Shown: piece after piece, positions 22,291 to 34,100 of the stretch
Layout: every line of letters begins with the position of its first letter
Position numbering within the stretch: the stretch's first letter is position 1
Source: Zanthoxylum bungeanum
Lineage: Eukaryota > Streptophyta > Magnoliopsida > Sapindales > Rutaceae
Length of the DNA stretch: 64,000 nt
NCBI GenBank assembly: GCA_019454045.1
Contig: SKCR01007822.1
Location: forward strand, 62,001 to 126,000
Reading direction: 5' to 3'
Program-made: the position numbers and the translations under genes
The notes under the pieces: generated by a model
Database searches by the model: none
Seen by the model: the letters and a program-made list of their open reading frames with translations, nothing else
Told to the model about the DNA's origin: nothing

Positions 22291-24652
22291 TCATCATAGG
22301 GACTTATGTGTAAAAATGCAGTGCCTACAAGGACCTTAAACTTCGATGTAGAAGGACAACCTAGAAATGGAAACTCTCAAAGCAAGTCAAATGTCGATTT
22401 AGACTCAGAATCATTGGGAAAATATTCATTTAGAAGAGGTATTCAATCAAAATCGATCTTGCAACTCGGTGAAGGAATTAAGGTGATTGTAAAAAAATAC
22501 ACAAGCAGGCTTTGCCTATGACCTCACTCTTTCAGTCACTCAACTGACAAAAGATCATCACCTGAAGGGCAGAACCAGACTGCTGATTCCAGAAAAGAGA
22601 ATGACTCCGATGACTCGACCTCAGACGACACATAAAAAACTCGTTTTAAATGAAGATCGCACTCGACTCGACAAGCCCAAAAATCATTGAACTGCATATC
22701 TCAAAAGTTCACTCGACATCTAGTTTAATTGCAGATTTATGAATGATGCCCAATCATGTGCTCCAAACAATTTAGTTTCACGACCATGAGCAGTCCCATT
22801 CGACACGGCGATGCAAAGATTCAGCAGCAGATGCAAAGCTACCGAAGGCCAGTCCGTATGACAGACCATACGACACTCTACTACCTTCGTGCATATATGA
22901 ATTGTTCCCACGTGAAATAAAACAACCTGGATGTCGAGCTGGAGTCAGCCACAGTTCCGGTACACAGACTTCGTCAAAAGGTTTTCCACCTCCATAATTT
23001 CCCTTGGAAGTATACTGAAGAGGAGCTCGTCGAGTTATGTAGACCCTGTCTTGGTCTTAGTCGTCCATTTCCCTCTCCTTGAAGCCTCCAAAAACCCAGA
23101 TTTGAATCCATTCTTGATTGCCAGGCTACTTCAGAGATATGATTGGAAGCGATTTCCTTGAAAGTATCACTGAAGCCTGCATTTCTGAAGCATCCTCGTC
23201 CTCATGTACATGGAACGTGGACCCTATGTGATTATGCTCAGCTCAATTTCGGTCTGCCCCTTAATTCATGTAGTCACCTGCCCAATTAAGATAACATGTG
23301 ACATGCTCCCCACTGGCGAAAGAGTTTGATTAGTTTGACTCAAAGCTCTGCGAATCGACCAAAGGTAGGATCGGTTTGAGTGTGCAAAAGCTCCACGAAT
23401 GGCTTAATCATGTTCGTTTACAGGTTTTTTAGTTTAAAAAGCCTTTGTGGCATTCTCTCGAGCAGTTGAAGGGCTTTATTTGGTTCTACATGTGAGAGTG
23501 ATAGGCCAAATTTTATATCCCCATTACATCAATTGACCACAAGAACTCACAAAAAGTTTCAATTATCACGTAGAAGAAAAAAAAAAAGGAGCAGCTCACA
23601 ATCTCAAGGCTACTCTGTTTGTTGTGGCCTATTGACACTTCTTTGGGTTTCTCTGAAATCTCGACTGTCAGGGAAGATGTTCGAGGCTATTGGGGTACAC
23701 TCTCCCATGTTCTCTGTGGCCAGTATGCCCGACCATATACTTCAAACGAATCCATTCTAGGAAGAACAGAGCCGGTAAAGGTCGGTCCAACAGAGAGTGT
23801 GAATTCTTCATCAGCCAAGAGTGATTCAGCTACTGTGAGTGGTATATCATACCAGGACCGCATGCCCTCACCTAACTTGATCGTATTCGCGGAGGGTAAA
23901 TGATGTGCTGAAGTATTGTTCTTTGCAGCGACATAACCTGCTATGTTGTAGTCCAGAACCAATCGTAGAAGTCAATTTAAAATGGTCAAGTCAAAGAACT
24001 TCTCAAGGTTTGGCATCAGATGGAAATGCCACTCGACATGGCAAACAAAGAGATCTACCGTACGACTCTACAAGTATCAATGTCTGATATTGGGCAAAAG
24101 TGTCATTCAACTCTACACAAATTAAGACAGACACACCAGCCCTCTCCATCCACTCAGTTCATGGGCCATGGTCACGTTGGAAGGCCCAAAAAGCTAGACA
24201 GAAGCAATAAGTTGGACCCTTGAACGTGAAAAATGTCAACAATAGGACCACATTAAAATCACCTAATCTGTTTTTTCCCCACTCATTCGACAAGACAGAT
24301 AGAGTTAGGCATTAAGTCCACTCGACACCATCCAATAGTAGTCAAGTAGAGTACTTTCTTTATTCCAAGTTATTTTAGCTTCGAGGCCTTGTAGTATCAT
24401 CCCATGTGGTCTCACTCGACATGACGGGATGATAAAACTTTTTGTTCATCCAATTCCCAAACAACGAGATGGATGGCCATCAATTCCATGGTGCATGGAA
24501 AAATTGTCTTCTCTCCCATACAGTTTGAGCGTGTAGAGTGAAGATTCGCATGGACCGTCATCAATTTCATTCGACCGTTGTTTCATGAACACTCATCAAG
24601 GTAATGAGTGATGACCTTGATGGACCTTCATCAGGACCATTTGAAAGCCCAT
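22291..24652. other. Coding-free internal region of the retroelement
   Basis: No polyprotein motifs are seen in six frames. ATTCGAC/CTCGAC words recur again (22,660-22,720, 22,800, 24,034, 24,288, 24,324, 24,416, 24,572). The hAT element inserted into one of them. Confidence 0.5.
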
Positions 24653-24660
24653 TCGACAGC

Positions 24661-27607
24661 TAGACCCGGCCGGCGGTTCGGTTCCGGTTCGGAACCGAAC
24701 CGAACCGGCCGGTTACCGGTTCCACAAGTGTGGAACCGGAACCGAAAACCGAACCGGAACCGAACCTTTCGGTTCCGGTTCGGTTCGGTTAAATATTTTT
24801 TTTTTTTTTGATTAATTTAAATAAAAAAAATGAGATTAAATTTAAAAAAAAATTTTTTTATTACATTGAAGAGCTTGAGCTTAAATTTTTAAATATTTAA
24901 GTTGCCTACGTATCCTCCAAGGGTGAGAGGAATCAAAGCTCACGTAGTTCCATTACAAGTTTTAGTCTTTTAGACATATCCCCTTTTGTAAATTATAATT
25001 TTACAATTATCAATCATCATTATCGGTTGATCCTTCGGCTCCGGTTCCGCTTGCACTTGTTGCAGAAGCATTATCGAACAAATCTTCACAATCATCGGGG
25101 GCATCTTCTTGTTGTCTCAGATCAGCTCGAGTCCAATCATCCACACAAGCTGTTGCTTCTAGAGTGCTTGGATGTAATGAAGATCGCCTAGCTTCCAATA
25201 TATTACCTCCCAAGCTGAAGGCTTGCTCAACCGCAACGGTGGAAATAGGTGCTGCCAAGATCTCTTTAGCAATAATAGATAAAACAGGATATATATTTTG
25301 ATGCCGGTTCCACCATTCAAGGATTTTAAAATTTTTACTGCATAAACTTCATTAGAAAACTCAAAATTTGTAGATAAATAATTATCTAATTCAGGGTTAT
25401 TAGTTGTCGTATCCCTAGCTTTTTATTTCGTTGCAATAACCAACGATCCCCTGCGCTAAGTCTTGTTTGAATTACCGGTTCGCTACTACTAGATTGACCT
25501 AATGTTCCTAAGTTATATCTTACAATATAATCATTAAATAACTCAATTAAATCATTTCTTAATTTCGTCATTAATCTAGTAATGTCAATTTCATCTAATA
25601 TTCCTAAATAACCATAATAAGCTTGTAAAGCACCACTCAAACCTTCTAATTTAAATCTAGGATCAAAAACAGCAGCAATAAGATAAAGTAAAGGAATTTC
25701 TCTAAAATAGTTTAACCATTTTACCTTCATAACAGTAATGGCTTCTAAAAACAATATCATTAGGATCGCTACTGTCAACATGCTCATCGAGAGTGCCAAC
25801 AATATTTAAACTCTCAAGAAGAAATAAATGTGCTGTAGGATAATAAACGCCGCTAAAAACTAAAGTAGCATCATTAAAAACTTTTAAAATATCTAAAATT
25901 TTTTCACAAATATCCATTGACTAGGATAAAGTGTGATATTTTGAACATGTTGAGAAAAAAAACTACATAATGCATCTTTGTATTGAAATGCTTGACATAA
26001 AAGAAAATAAGTAGAATTCCAACGTGTTGGAACATCTCTTGAAAATTTAATCGGTTTAATACCATTTATTTTACAAAACTTGGTCCATTCTCTCCTAATT
26101 TGAGAATATGACCAAATACAGTTAAGTGCCGTTTTAATTGGATCAAGGAAAGGTGATAATAATTTTAGACCGTCTTGCACACATAAGTTGAGGACATGAC
26201 ATGTACAACGAATATGAAAAAACCGACCCCCTAAATTTGGTTGACATATTTCTTTTAAATCATTGATGGATGCAGTATTTGCAGATGCATTATCAAATCC
26301 AATTGTTAAAATTTTTTCTCCTAAACCATATTCATCAAAAATTACCTTCATCATTCTATAAATATTATGTGCAGTATGTTGGTCATCAAAAACTCTAAAT
26401 GCAATTAGTCGTTTTTGCATGGTAAATGATGCATCAATCCAAGTGACAAACACCCATGTATGAATGTGTTTGCCAATGATCACTCCAAATATCAGAACAT
26501 ACAGAAATACGACCTTTCATCTCTTTAAATATTTCATTTAAATAATTTTACCATCTTTGTATAATTTAAAAATATGACGTTTTGTTGTGTTTCGAGTCAT
26601 TCTACATGCAGAAGGGTTTAAAGCATTATGCACGTAATTAGTAAAATGAAGTTTTTCACCAAAGCTTAAAGAAAGATGTGCCATACAAGTTAATTTCGCA
26701 AATTCCTCTCTATTTTTTGCATCAGAATATTTAAATAAATCTAAAGCACTCGTACCTCTACTTGATGATGCGTACCTGGCCATTTGAGTTTGCGTCGTAT
26801 CAATGCCAAATTCAACCGGATGATGTTTTTCCATGTGCTTGATCATATTGCCATATCCACCTGAAAATTTGTAGATAACCCCACAATAGTTGCAAACTGC
26901 TCGTTGTGAATCATCTTCTAGGCGTTCCAAATTAAAATGAATTTTGAAAATATCCGAGGACCGAGCCTTAACTTCTCTTCTCCGTGATTGTGCACTGACA
27001 ATAAGAGAATTGTATTGAAGTAAGATTGAGATAGAGATTTTATAGAAAATGAGAGAGTTGAGAATTGGTGTGATTGAAATTATGAAAAATGAATCCTATT
27101 TATAGAATTTTAGAATTTTTTTGATACCAAAAATGCCCCTAAATATAACCGTTTTATTACCGTTATTAGGGGTACATTAGTAATTTTTATTTTATATAAT
27201 AAAAAAAAATTTATAATTTTATTTATTTTTATTTTTTTGGCAGGGAGCCAAACGGCTCCCTGCATCCCCCAACGGCAGTAGCCGTTGGGGGAATAACTAA
27301 TAAGGCCCCCAACGGCTACTAGCCGTTGGGGCCTTAGGGTTCCTGTTGGAACCCTACGGTTCCAACAGGAACCCGACGGTTCCAACCGGAACCGAACGGT
27401 TCCGTTGGAACCGTCCGAACCGGTGGAACCGTACGGTTCCACCGGTTCGGACCGGTTCGAGTTGGGGTGGAACCCCAACCGAACCGGTCCCATTCCGGTT
27501 CGGTTCCGGAACCGGAACCGGAACCGGTTGGAACCGGAACCTTCCGGTTCCAACCGGTTCGGTTCCGGTTCGGTTCCGGTTCCGAACCGGAACCGTGGCC
27601 GGGTCTA
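24661..27607 (-). mobile_element. hAT transposon with 8-bp target duplication, degenerate
   Basis: The termini TAGACCCGGCC (24661) and GGCCGGGTCTA (ending 27607) are perfect inverted repeats of 11 bp. They are flanked by TCGACAGC on both sides (24653-24660 and 27608-27615), the 8-bp duplication of hAT elements. Each end carries a dense array of GGTTCC/GGTTCGG words in opposite orientation (about 24,675-24,790 and 27,350-27,595), which are subterminal transposase-binding-type repeats. The core encodes a broken transposase on the minus strand. Confidence 0.93.
25010..26936 (-). pseudogene. hAT transposase, interrupted by frameshifts and stops
   Basis: Pieces in order on the minus strand are listed here. 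A BED-type zinc finger lies near 26,930-26,800 (C-x2-C ... H-x4-H: CNYCGVIYKFSGGYGNMIKH, EKHHP). An RNase-H-like core at 26,483-25,893 has GFDNASAN, FHIRCTCHVLNLCVQDGL and FSRDVPTRWNSTYFLL. Middle fragments at 25,917-25,386 include LIAAVFDPRFKLEGL. A C-terminal hAT dimerisation segment at 25,258-25,010 (AAPISTVAVEQAFSLGGNIL, DWTRAD) ends in an acidic tail. At least three breaks separate them, so no functional enzyme is made from this copy. The architecture is the usual plant RICESLEEPER/DAYSLEEPER-like hAT order. Confidence 0.88.
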
Positions 27608-27733
27608 TCGACAGCAGACCTTCAACAGGTCTGGCAGTACAATAAGGAAAGACTGTTTCATAAACTTTCGACAGGTCTAGTTATATATTGAGGAAATATT
27701 CTTGGACCATTGTCAGGTCTGTAAAGTGAATAC

Positions 27734-28333
27734 CTTCCTGGTCTCATCAAGTCCAGTCGACTGGGGACATCCCCCACGAACTCACATTGAGTCAAGTCGA
27801 AGACATGGATTACACATGTCGTGTGACTTAAAACTTCCTGGTCTCTTCAAATCCAGTCGACCGGGGACATCCCCCACGGACTCACATCGAGTCAAGTCGA
27901 AGACATGAATTACACATGTCGTGTGACTTAAAACTTCCTGGTCTCTTCAAGTCCAGTCGACCGGGGACATCCCCCACGGACTCACATCGAGTCAAGTCGA
28001 AGACATGAATTACACATGTCGTGTGACTTAAAACTTTCTGGTCTCATCAAGTCCAGTCGACCGGGGACATCCCCCACGGACTCACATCGAGTCAAGTCGA
28101 AGACATGAATTACACATGTCGTGTGACTTAAAACTTTCTGGTCTCATCAAGTCCAGTCGACCGGGGACATCCCCCACAGACTCACATCGAGTCAACTCGA
28201 AGACATGGATTGCACATGTCGTGTGACTTACAATTTCCTGATCTCATTAAGACCAGTTGATCGGGGACATCCCTCATGGATTCGTATCGGGTCAAGTTGT
28301 AGATATGGAACACACATGTCGTGTGACTTATAA
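27734..28333. repeat. 100-bp minisatellite, six copies
   Basis: CTTCCTGGTCTC or its variant recurs at 27734, 27834, 27934, 28034, 28134 and 28234, exactly every 100 bp. Units contain CCAGTCGACCGGGGACATCC, GAGTCAAGTCGAAGACATG and CACATGTCGTGTGACTTA. The middle four are almost identical. Decayed copies continue to about 28,480, just before the polypurine tract. Confidence 0.9.
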
Positions 28334-28588
28334 TCTGACCTTCATCTGGTCCAATTGATTGGGTACTTCCCCAAAGGGTCCAGCAGAGTCGAGTTCATTA
28401 TCCCGACCATCATCTGGTTCGGTCGACTGAGTACTACCCCAATGGCTCATGTAGAGTCAAGTTCATAACTTGACATTTGTTTGATTCAATCAATAGGCAG
28501 CTTCAACGCTCGGGTACACCTGCACGCTATGGCCTACTCCTAGGCGACACACGCGCCAAGTACTCTCCAAGCCAATGACTCTTGACTT

Positions 28589-28606
28589 AGAGAGTAGGGG
28601 ACAAAC
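28589..28606 (+). other. Polypurine tract
   Basis: AGAGAGTAGGGGACAAAC lies immediately before the 3' LTR. It is the likely plus-strand priming site. Confidence 0.7.
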
Positions 28607-29240
28607 TGTATGGGCCAAATTTGGTCCAGGGGTAGTTTCGTCATTTACTTCAGGCCCAATACTGGACGCACCCCTGAAACCTCCTAATCAAACCCCAGAG
28701 ACATAATGTCGGCCCAGGCCCGATGAGAACCAACACTCGTAACCGAATGACCATCTAGAGGCCCGCCCACACGACGTCTAAGTTCATAAACTCAACAGTT
28801 GCCAGCCTACAACAGGCAAAACATAGTAATAGCTCCTCATAAAGTTGACTGTTACCATGATCCAACGGACGATTAATCAAAAGGCAATAAATGCACACGT
28901 TACTATATCATGAATATATAAGGAACAAGGCTCCAATAGAAGGGGACTGGAAGCTCTCATGCTCATAGCCCAAACACTACTCTCTCCATAGCTCTCTAAA
29001 CCTCTCATTCTTACCACCCTCACGGTACCTTACATAGTTCAAGGTAGCATCTAACCTTGCCCTCTCCATTATAACTTTCTTAAGTCCCTTTACTGACTTG
29101 GGCGTCGGAGTGCCCCCGACACCCATCACACCGGTGGGCAGTACTCCCGCTCACTCTACATTCTTTGTTTTGCAGGATCGCCAGTGCCCCATCCTCACAA
29201 AATCTCAATTGTAGGCCTGGAGCGAAAATCAGCGTCTACA
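28607..29240 (+). repeat. 3' LTR of the large non-autonomous retroelement
   Basis: It mirrors 17155-17790 with about 12 base changes and two short deletions. It ends GTCTACA followed by the duplication ATTAT. Confidence 0.9.
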
Positions 29241-29245
29241 ATTAT

Positions 29246-29880
29246 AATATATATTCTTATTATAATATGTACTAAAAAATTAATTGTATATATTAAGTGT
29301 CATGTGACGTGACGAGAAAGTGTAAAATATTTAGCTTATATATATATATTATTTGTCGGATTATCTGTAATATTATCCAAAAATCAATCGAATAATATAA
29401 TATGTTTTATTATTATAATAAGGTTCTTATTTAATAGATTTATTAATTTAATTTTATAAGTTAATAGTATTTGTTAATAAGATACTATAATATATTTTAT
29501 TATTATTATAAAATTATAATATATATTTTTATTGTAATATGTATTTTTATTTATAGATTTATTAATTTAATTTATAATTTTAATATGAAGTCACCTTGTG
29601 GCGCGATAGGAAGACTTAAAAATATTTAACTTTTATAAATGGAAAGATATGATTCTTATTTAATTGATTAATTTTTATAATTTAATAGTATTTTTTATTT
29701 TAATGAGATATTATAATATGTATTTCCATTTAATATATTTATTAATTTAATTTATAATTTTAATATAAAATCGGCATGTGACGGGATGAAGATGTTTAAA
29801 AATATTTAATTTTTATAAATAGATAGAGTATAGATAAATGTTAATAAAGATTACAATTTAGGGTTTAAGGAAACTAATTT
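29246..29880. repeat. Continuation of the AT-rich tandem family
   Basis: The sequence after the insertion (ATTCTTATTATAATATGTA, TTAATTGTATATAT, GTCATGTGACG) matches 16,122-16,200. It is followed by two further decayed modules with TGTGGCGCGAT and TGTGACGGGAT words. Confidence 0.65.
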
Positions 29881-30109
29881 AAATTTGAATGTAGTAATGA
29901 TAAAAAAAAAGTTTCAAACCGACAAAACCATTTTTTAAAAATATTTTTTTTTTAAATAACTGTAAAGTAAAAATGAGATTGGTTTGGAGCCATCAGATCT
30001 AACCCATAAAATCAGACCGACCCGAAATTATTTTATTGAATAAACAAACAAACAATTGGCCATCATCAGTATCAAAATTGTCCTAATATTTGTACTTGCA
30101 GTTCACACT

Positions 30110-30194
30110 TTCGTAAAACAACAACGGCGAAACCTCACTGTCTCTCCGTCTCCTCGCCTTCGCCGTTTTATCCGCTTACCGCCGTTACGTCCAG
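30110..30194 (+). other. 5' untranslated exon of the P5A-ATPase gene
   Basis: GC-richer leader sequence with CTCTCCGTCTCC, ending CGTCCAG with donor GTACAA at 30195. The intron would end at the CAG at 31,151-31,153, 30 bases before the coding start. The transcript start is not determined. Confidence 0.55.
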
Positions 30195-30672
30195 GTACAA
30201 TTGCTAATTTGCAATTGATGATTCTTTAAAGACTTCTTAGAAACTTAAAAATTTTCATGTTGAACGATTTCGATTTCGATTTCGATTTGTAGTCTTGATC
30301 TGTATGTAGGTTCAAAACTTTGATATGAAATTGTCTTTATTTAGGGTTTAGAAAATTTTTATATGCATCAGTTTGGTTTTTGTTGTGTTTCATCTCATAC
30401 TCTCGAAATGTTCACGTAGACTTTTTCTTAAACATTAAATGAACAAAGTTAGAAAAAAAGAGCTTATTTACTTGGTTCTTCTAGTTGCTTCTTCTGCCGC
30501 GTAATTACGTTAGATTTATGTGATTGGTTACTGATAAAAATCAAGAACTGATGCATGGTAAAATCCTAATTGTAGTTGTTAAGAAGTCATTTGCTAATTT
30601 TATTTTGATTTTATTTTTTTACTTTTGCAAGCTACTGTGATAATCAATGAGTTTAAATATCTTCAGTAGAAT

Positions 30673-31078
30673 AAAAACAAAAGTTGCTAACTTATACAAT
30701 CCATAAAAACACAATCTCTTTTCAGTACTCTACTCTGCTAACCCATACAATCCATAAAACACAGTATCTCTTCACTACTCAATATGAAACGCTCCAATAA
30801 ATCTACTTAGAACCAGTTCGTATATGATTTCTAGTCGAATCGATAAAACGAAACTAAATACACAGCCGCACTCCAATAAATCCACTTAGAACAAGTTTCC
30901 TATATAACTTATAGTCGAATCGGTAAAAAGAAACTAAGTACACAGCCGCACTTGAGTAGTGAAGTCTGAAAAGTGTCTGTGTTTATATGGATTGTATGGG
31001 TAAGCATAATAGACTAGTGAAGAGAGAATGAGAGATTGTGTTTTTATGGATTGTATGGGCTAGCAACTTTTGTTTTTT
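30673..31078. mobile_element. Foldback MITE in the leader intron of the P5A-ATPase gene
   Basis: AACAAAAGTTGCTAAC at the left matches the reverse complement of GCTAGCAACTTTTGTT at the right, and the match continues through CATACAATCCATAAAAACAC for about 48 bp. Each end is internally duplicated (30,730-30,780 and 30,952-31,005). Two 79-bp direct repeats with CTCCAATAAATC..CACAGCCGCAC fill the middle. A target duplication was not resolved, so the superfamily is open. Confidence 0.65.
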
Positions 31079-31183
31079 CTTTACAATTTTTATAAGAATG
31101 TGAGTTAAGACTTGATACACGTCTTTTGTTTTTTTTTTTTTTTTTTGGAACAGAGTGATACAGGCACACGGGCAGGGTTTGAG

Positions 31184-34100
31184 ATGTTGAGCTTTCATGT
31201 GGGAGGGAAGGTGGTTGACAGAGTTGATTTGTTGCGGAAGAAGCATGGAGTTTGGCGCTTGGATGTTTGGCCTTTTGCCATTCTCTATACTGGGTGGCTG
31301 ATTGCTATTGTTCCTAGCATTGATTTTGTTGACGCTGCCATTGTTTTTGGTGGGCTTGTAGCCTTCCATATTCTGGTGTGGCTTTTCACAGCTTGGTCCG
31401 TTGATTTTAAATGCTTTGCCCACTATAGCAAGGTATTTGCTTTACTCAAGACTTTATCAACAAGTACCAATAAGTGTAGTTGGATGTAAATGCATTGTAT
31501 AATGTTTAATTAAATTTGCTTCTTTTGTTGTGCAGGTTAATTATATTCACCTTGCTGATTCATGCAAAATAACTCCAGCGAAATTTTGTGGCTCTAAAGA
31601 AGTTGTGCCACTGCAATTTCGCAAACAAGTTAGTCACTATTCATTTTGAATTCCAATCAGTTTTTTCATTTTAAGTATTCTGTTAAGGTGTGGGAGCTGG
31701 CTGGAGAGGCATTTCTTTTTTAAACTTCTTATTTATTTATTCATTTAAACTTAAATTCACCTCTATCTAAGCAAAGAAAACTTGTGAATCATTAGAGGAA
31801 TATCTGAAGTGAACTTTTCCACCATGCTATTAATTATTCTGTAGGTTTACATCTAATGGGCCAATTTTTTCTAAGAACGGTGTAGGCTGTCTTTTTTGTT
31901 TTCACAAGAAACAAGCAAATTATCCCACTCCACATTTGCATAGGCACAATGATCACTTTTAATAAGCTCTTGATTCTATTTTCTTCCATTGCTCTTGATT
32001 CTGTTTTCTTCCATTGCTCTTGATTCTATTTTCTTCCATTTATACATGAGAATACACATATAGACACCTAGACATTTTTTTTGGGAAACGTTGGAAAACC
32101 CGCCGCCAAACTACCCGACCCGAGCTTAAGCGGAGTAGGTAAAAACCCCGGCTGTCCCAGGCTCTTACAAGAAATGCACCTCCTGGATTCGAACCCATGA
32201 CCTGGAGGCCGGATCTTGAGCCCTACACCACCAAGCCACGCTCTCGGGGACTAGACATCTAGACATACCTGTTGCATTGTCCTCAGTTGTTCCTATTTGG
32301 TTTACCATAGATAGTTAGGAAACTGAATGGAAGATGAAGGTAAAGTGCTAACTTTTAAGTAGGTATATGTTCGATCATCTCTTCAAAAAATGCCTTTTTC
32401 TTTCTCTCCAGGTCCGGGGCTGGTTTTGTTTTTGGCCACTTAACTAATTTGGTTGTGATTTGTCACTGCTTTTTCCTCTCTTCCTCTCTTTTCTTCTTCT
32501 TGCTAAAACAATATTTCACTTGGACAGTTGGCAGCCTCTTCAGCCCCAGTGGATGAGGATGAGATTTGCTTTGATTTCAGAAAGCAGCACTTCATTTATT
32601 CCAAGGAGAAAGGGACCTTTTGCAAGCTACCTTATCCTACTAAGGAAACATTTGGATATTATCTCAAATGTACGGGCCATTCCACTGAAGCTAAAATTGT
32701 TGCTGCGACTGAAAAATGGGGACGAAATGTGTGAGTTACCATTTGAAAATTTTGACTCTCATCTCATTTTTGTTCTGACAATATACGCCGAATGGATGGT
32801 GATTTTTTTGGATGTGGCCTTGGCTAAAATTAATTTGCTTCTCACCATAATGTGGATGCTTTTTGGTTGTTCAGATTTGAATATCCACAGCCTACATTCC
32901 AGAAATTAATGAAGGAGAACTGCATGGAGCCATTTTTTGTATTTCAGGTTTTCTTTCTGACCTCTCAAGTTTCATTTTTGGTTACACATTTTTTATTATT
33001 CAATTTATTTTTACAGTCTTGCATTTTCGTTAATCTGCATTTCTGCAAATTTCATGCATGTAGGTCTTCTGTGTTGGTCTCTGGTGTTTGGATGAGTATT
33101 GGTATTACAGTTTGTTCACTCTTTTCATGTTGTTCATGTTTGAGTCAACAATGGCAAAAAGTCGGTTGAAGACTCTAACTGAACTCAGACGTGTTAGAGT
33201 TGATAATCAGACCATAATGGTGCATCGTTGTGGGAAGTATGTTCTTTTACTATTAAGTGTGCTGCTGCTAAAAGTGTGTTTGTATTTGTAGATTTATCTT
33301 TTTAACAATATAAATTATAGGTGGGTGAAGCTTGCAGGCACTGATCTGTTGCCTGGGGATGTTGTCTCCATTGGGCGCTCTTCTGGTCAGTCCGGTGAAG
33401 ATAAAAATGTGCCAGCTGATATGCTTATATTAGCTGGAAGTGCTATTGTCAATGAAGCCATCCTCACAGGCGAGTCTACTCCCCAGTGGAAGGTTGTTCT
33501 CTTTTTCTTTTCTACAGCTCTCGTAATGACAAATATGATATGCAGATATTATTGTTTATATTATTTTCTTGTGCGCTATCGCCCAACTGGTGTTGATCAT
33601 GGGTAGGTGCTGGTATACCTTATACTTTGGGATGTCGTGTTGTGTATCTGGTTAATCCAATCTTTTGGCGTTATTTTCACGGTTTTGAACAGTAATTTAG
33701 AATGGCGGAATATTTTCTCGTATAGTCTTGCAATTTTATGAAGTCAACAATTTGTTCTAATGTTATGCTTTAAATTAATTCTTTTGTTGTGACTGTGGAT
33801 GTTAATTTGACATATATATGTATGCTGGACATATATTCTTTGTGGTAAGGAATTAATGGTCTTATTAAGCTGGAGTAGGTTTTTTTGGTTATTTGGTGTT
33901 AGACTTAGATCATATTCACGATTTCCACAAACTTAAAGAAGTGATTATTTTTTCAGGTTTCAATCATAGGTAGGGGAACTGGGGAGAAACTGTCAGCTAG
34001 AAGAGATAAAAGCCATGTTTTATTTGGTGGTACTAAGATATTGCAGCATACTCCTGATAAGGTAGGTCATATTCAGTGCCAATATTTAAATAGCCTTGAC

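Larger units (their letters stand above)
17155..29240 (+). mobile_element. LTR retroelement without gag-pol (LARD-like), 12.1 kb including a nested hAT
   Basis: Two LTRs (17155-17790, 636 bp; 28607-29240, 634 bp) begin TGTATGGGCC and end GTCTACA. The whole is flanked by the 5-bp duplication ATTAT (17150-17154 and 29241-29245). A primer-binding site and a polypurine tract are in the right places. About 12 substitutions and 2 short indels separate the LTRs by eye, near 2%, so the insertion is fairly recent. The internal DNA has no protease, reverse transcriptase, RNase H or integrase. Only a short gag-like start is seen, followed by minisatellites, a GC-richer block at about 19,690-22,290 and a hAT transposon. 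It must have been mobilised in trans by an autonomous relative, probably Ty3/gypsy. Confidence 0.9.

Noticed and set aside
27346..27691. Overlapping Pro/Arg/Gly-rich reading frames near 27.4-27.6 kb
   Set aside because: All are shadows of the GGTTCC/GGTTCGG subterminal array of the hAT element.
27734..28333. Regular 100-bp repeats as a possible CRISPR array
   Set aside because: Whole units are repeated without unique spacers, the DNA is plant nuclear, and the array sits inside an LTR element. It is a minisatellite.
31112..31183. Extension of the P5A-ATPase coding start upstream to 31,112
   Set aside because: The upstream part is a T-rich intron end with a splice acceptor at 31,153, and the family N-terminus matches M at 31,184.
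32460..33606. Independent small membrane proteins read across the ATPase exons
   Set aside because: They are exon-plus-intron readings in the same region, and the spliced exons give a complete family protein.
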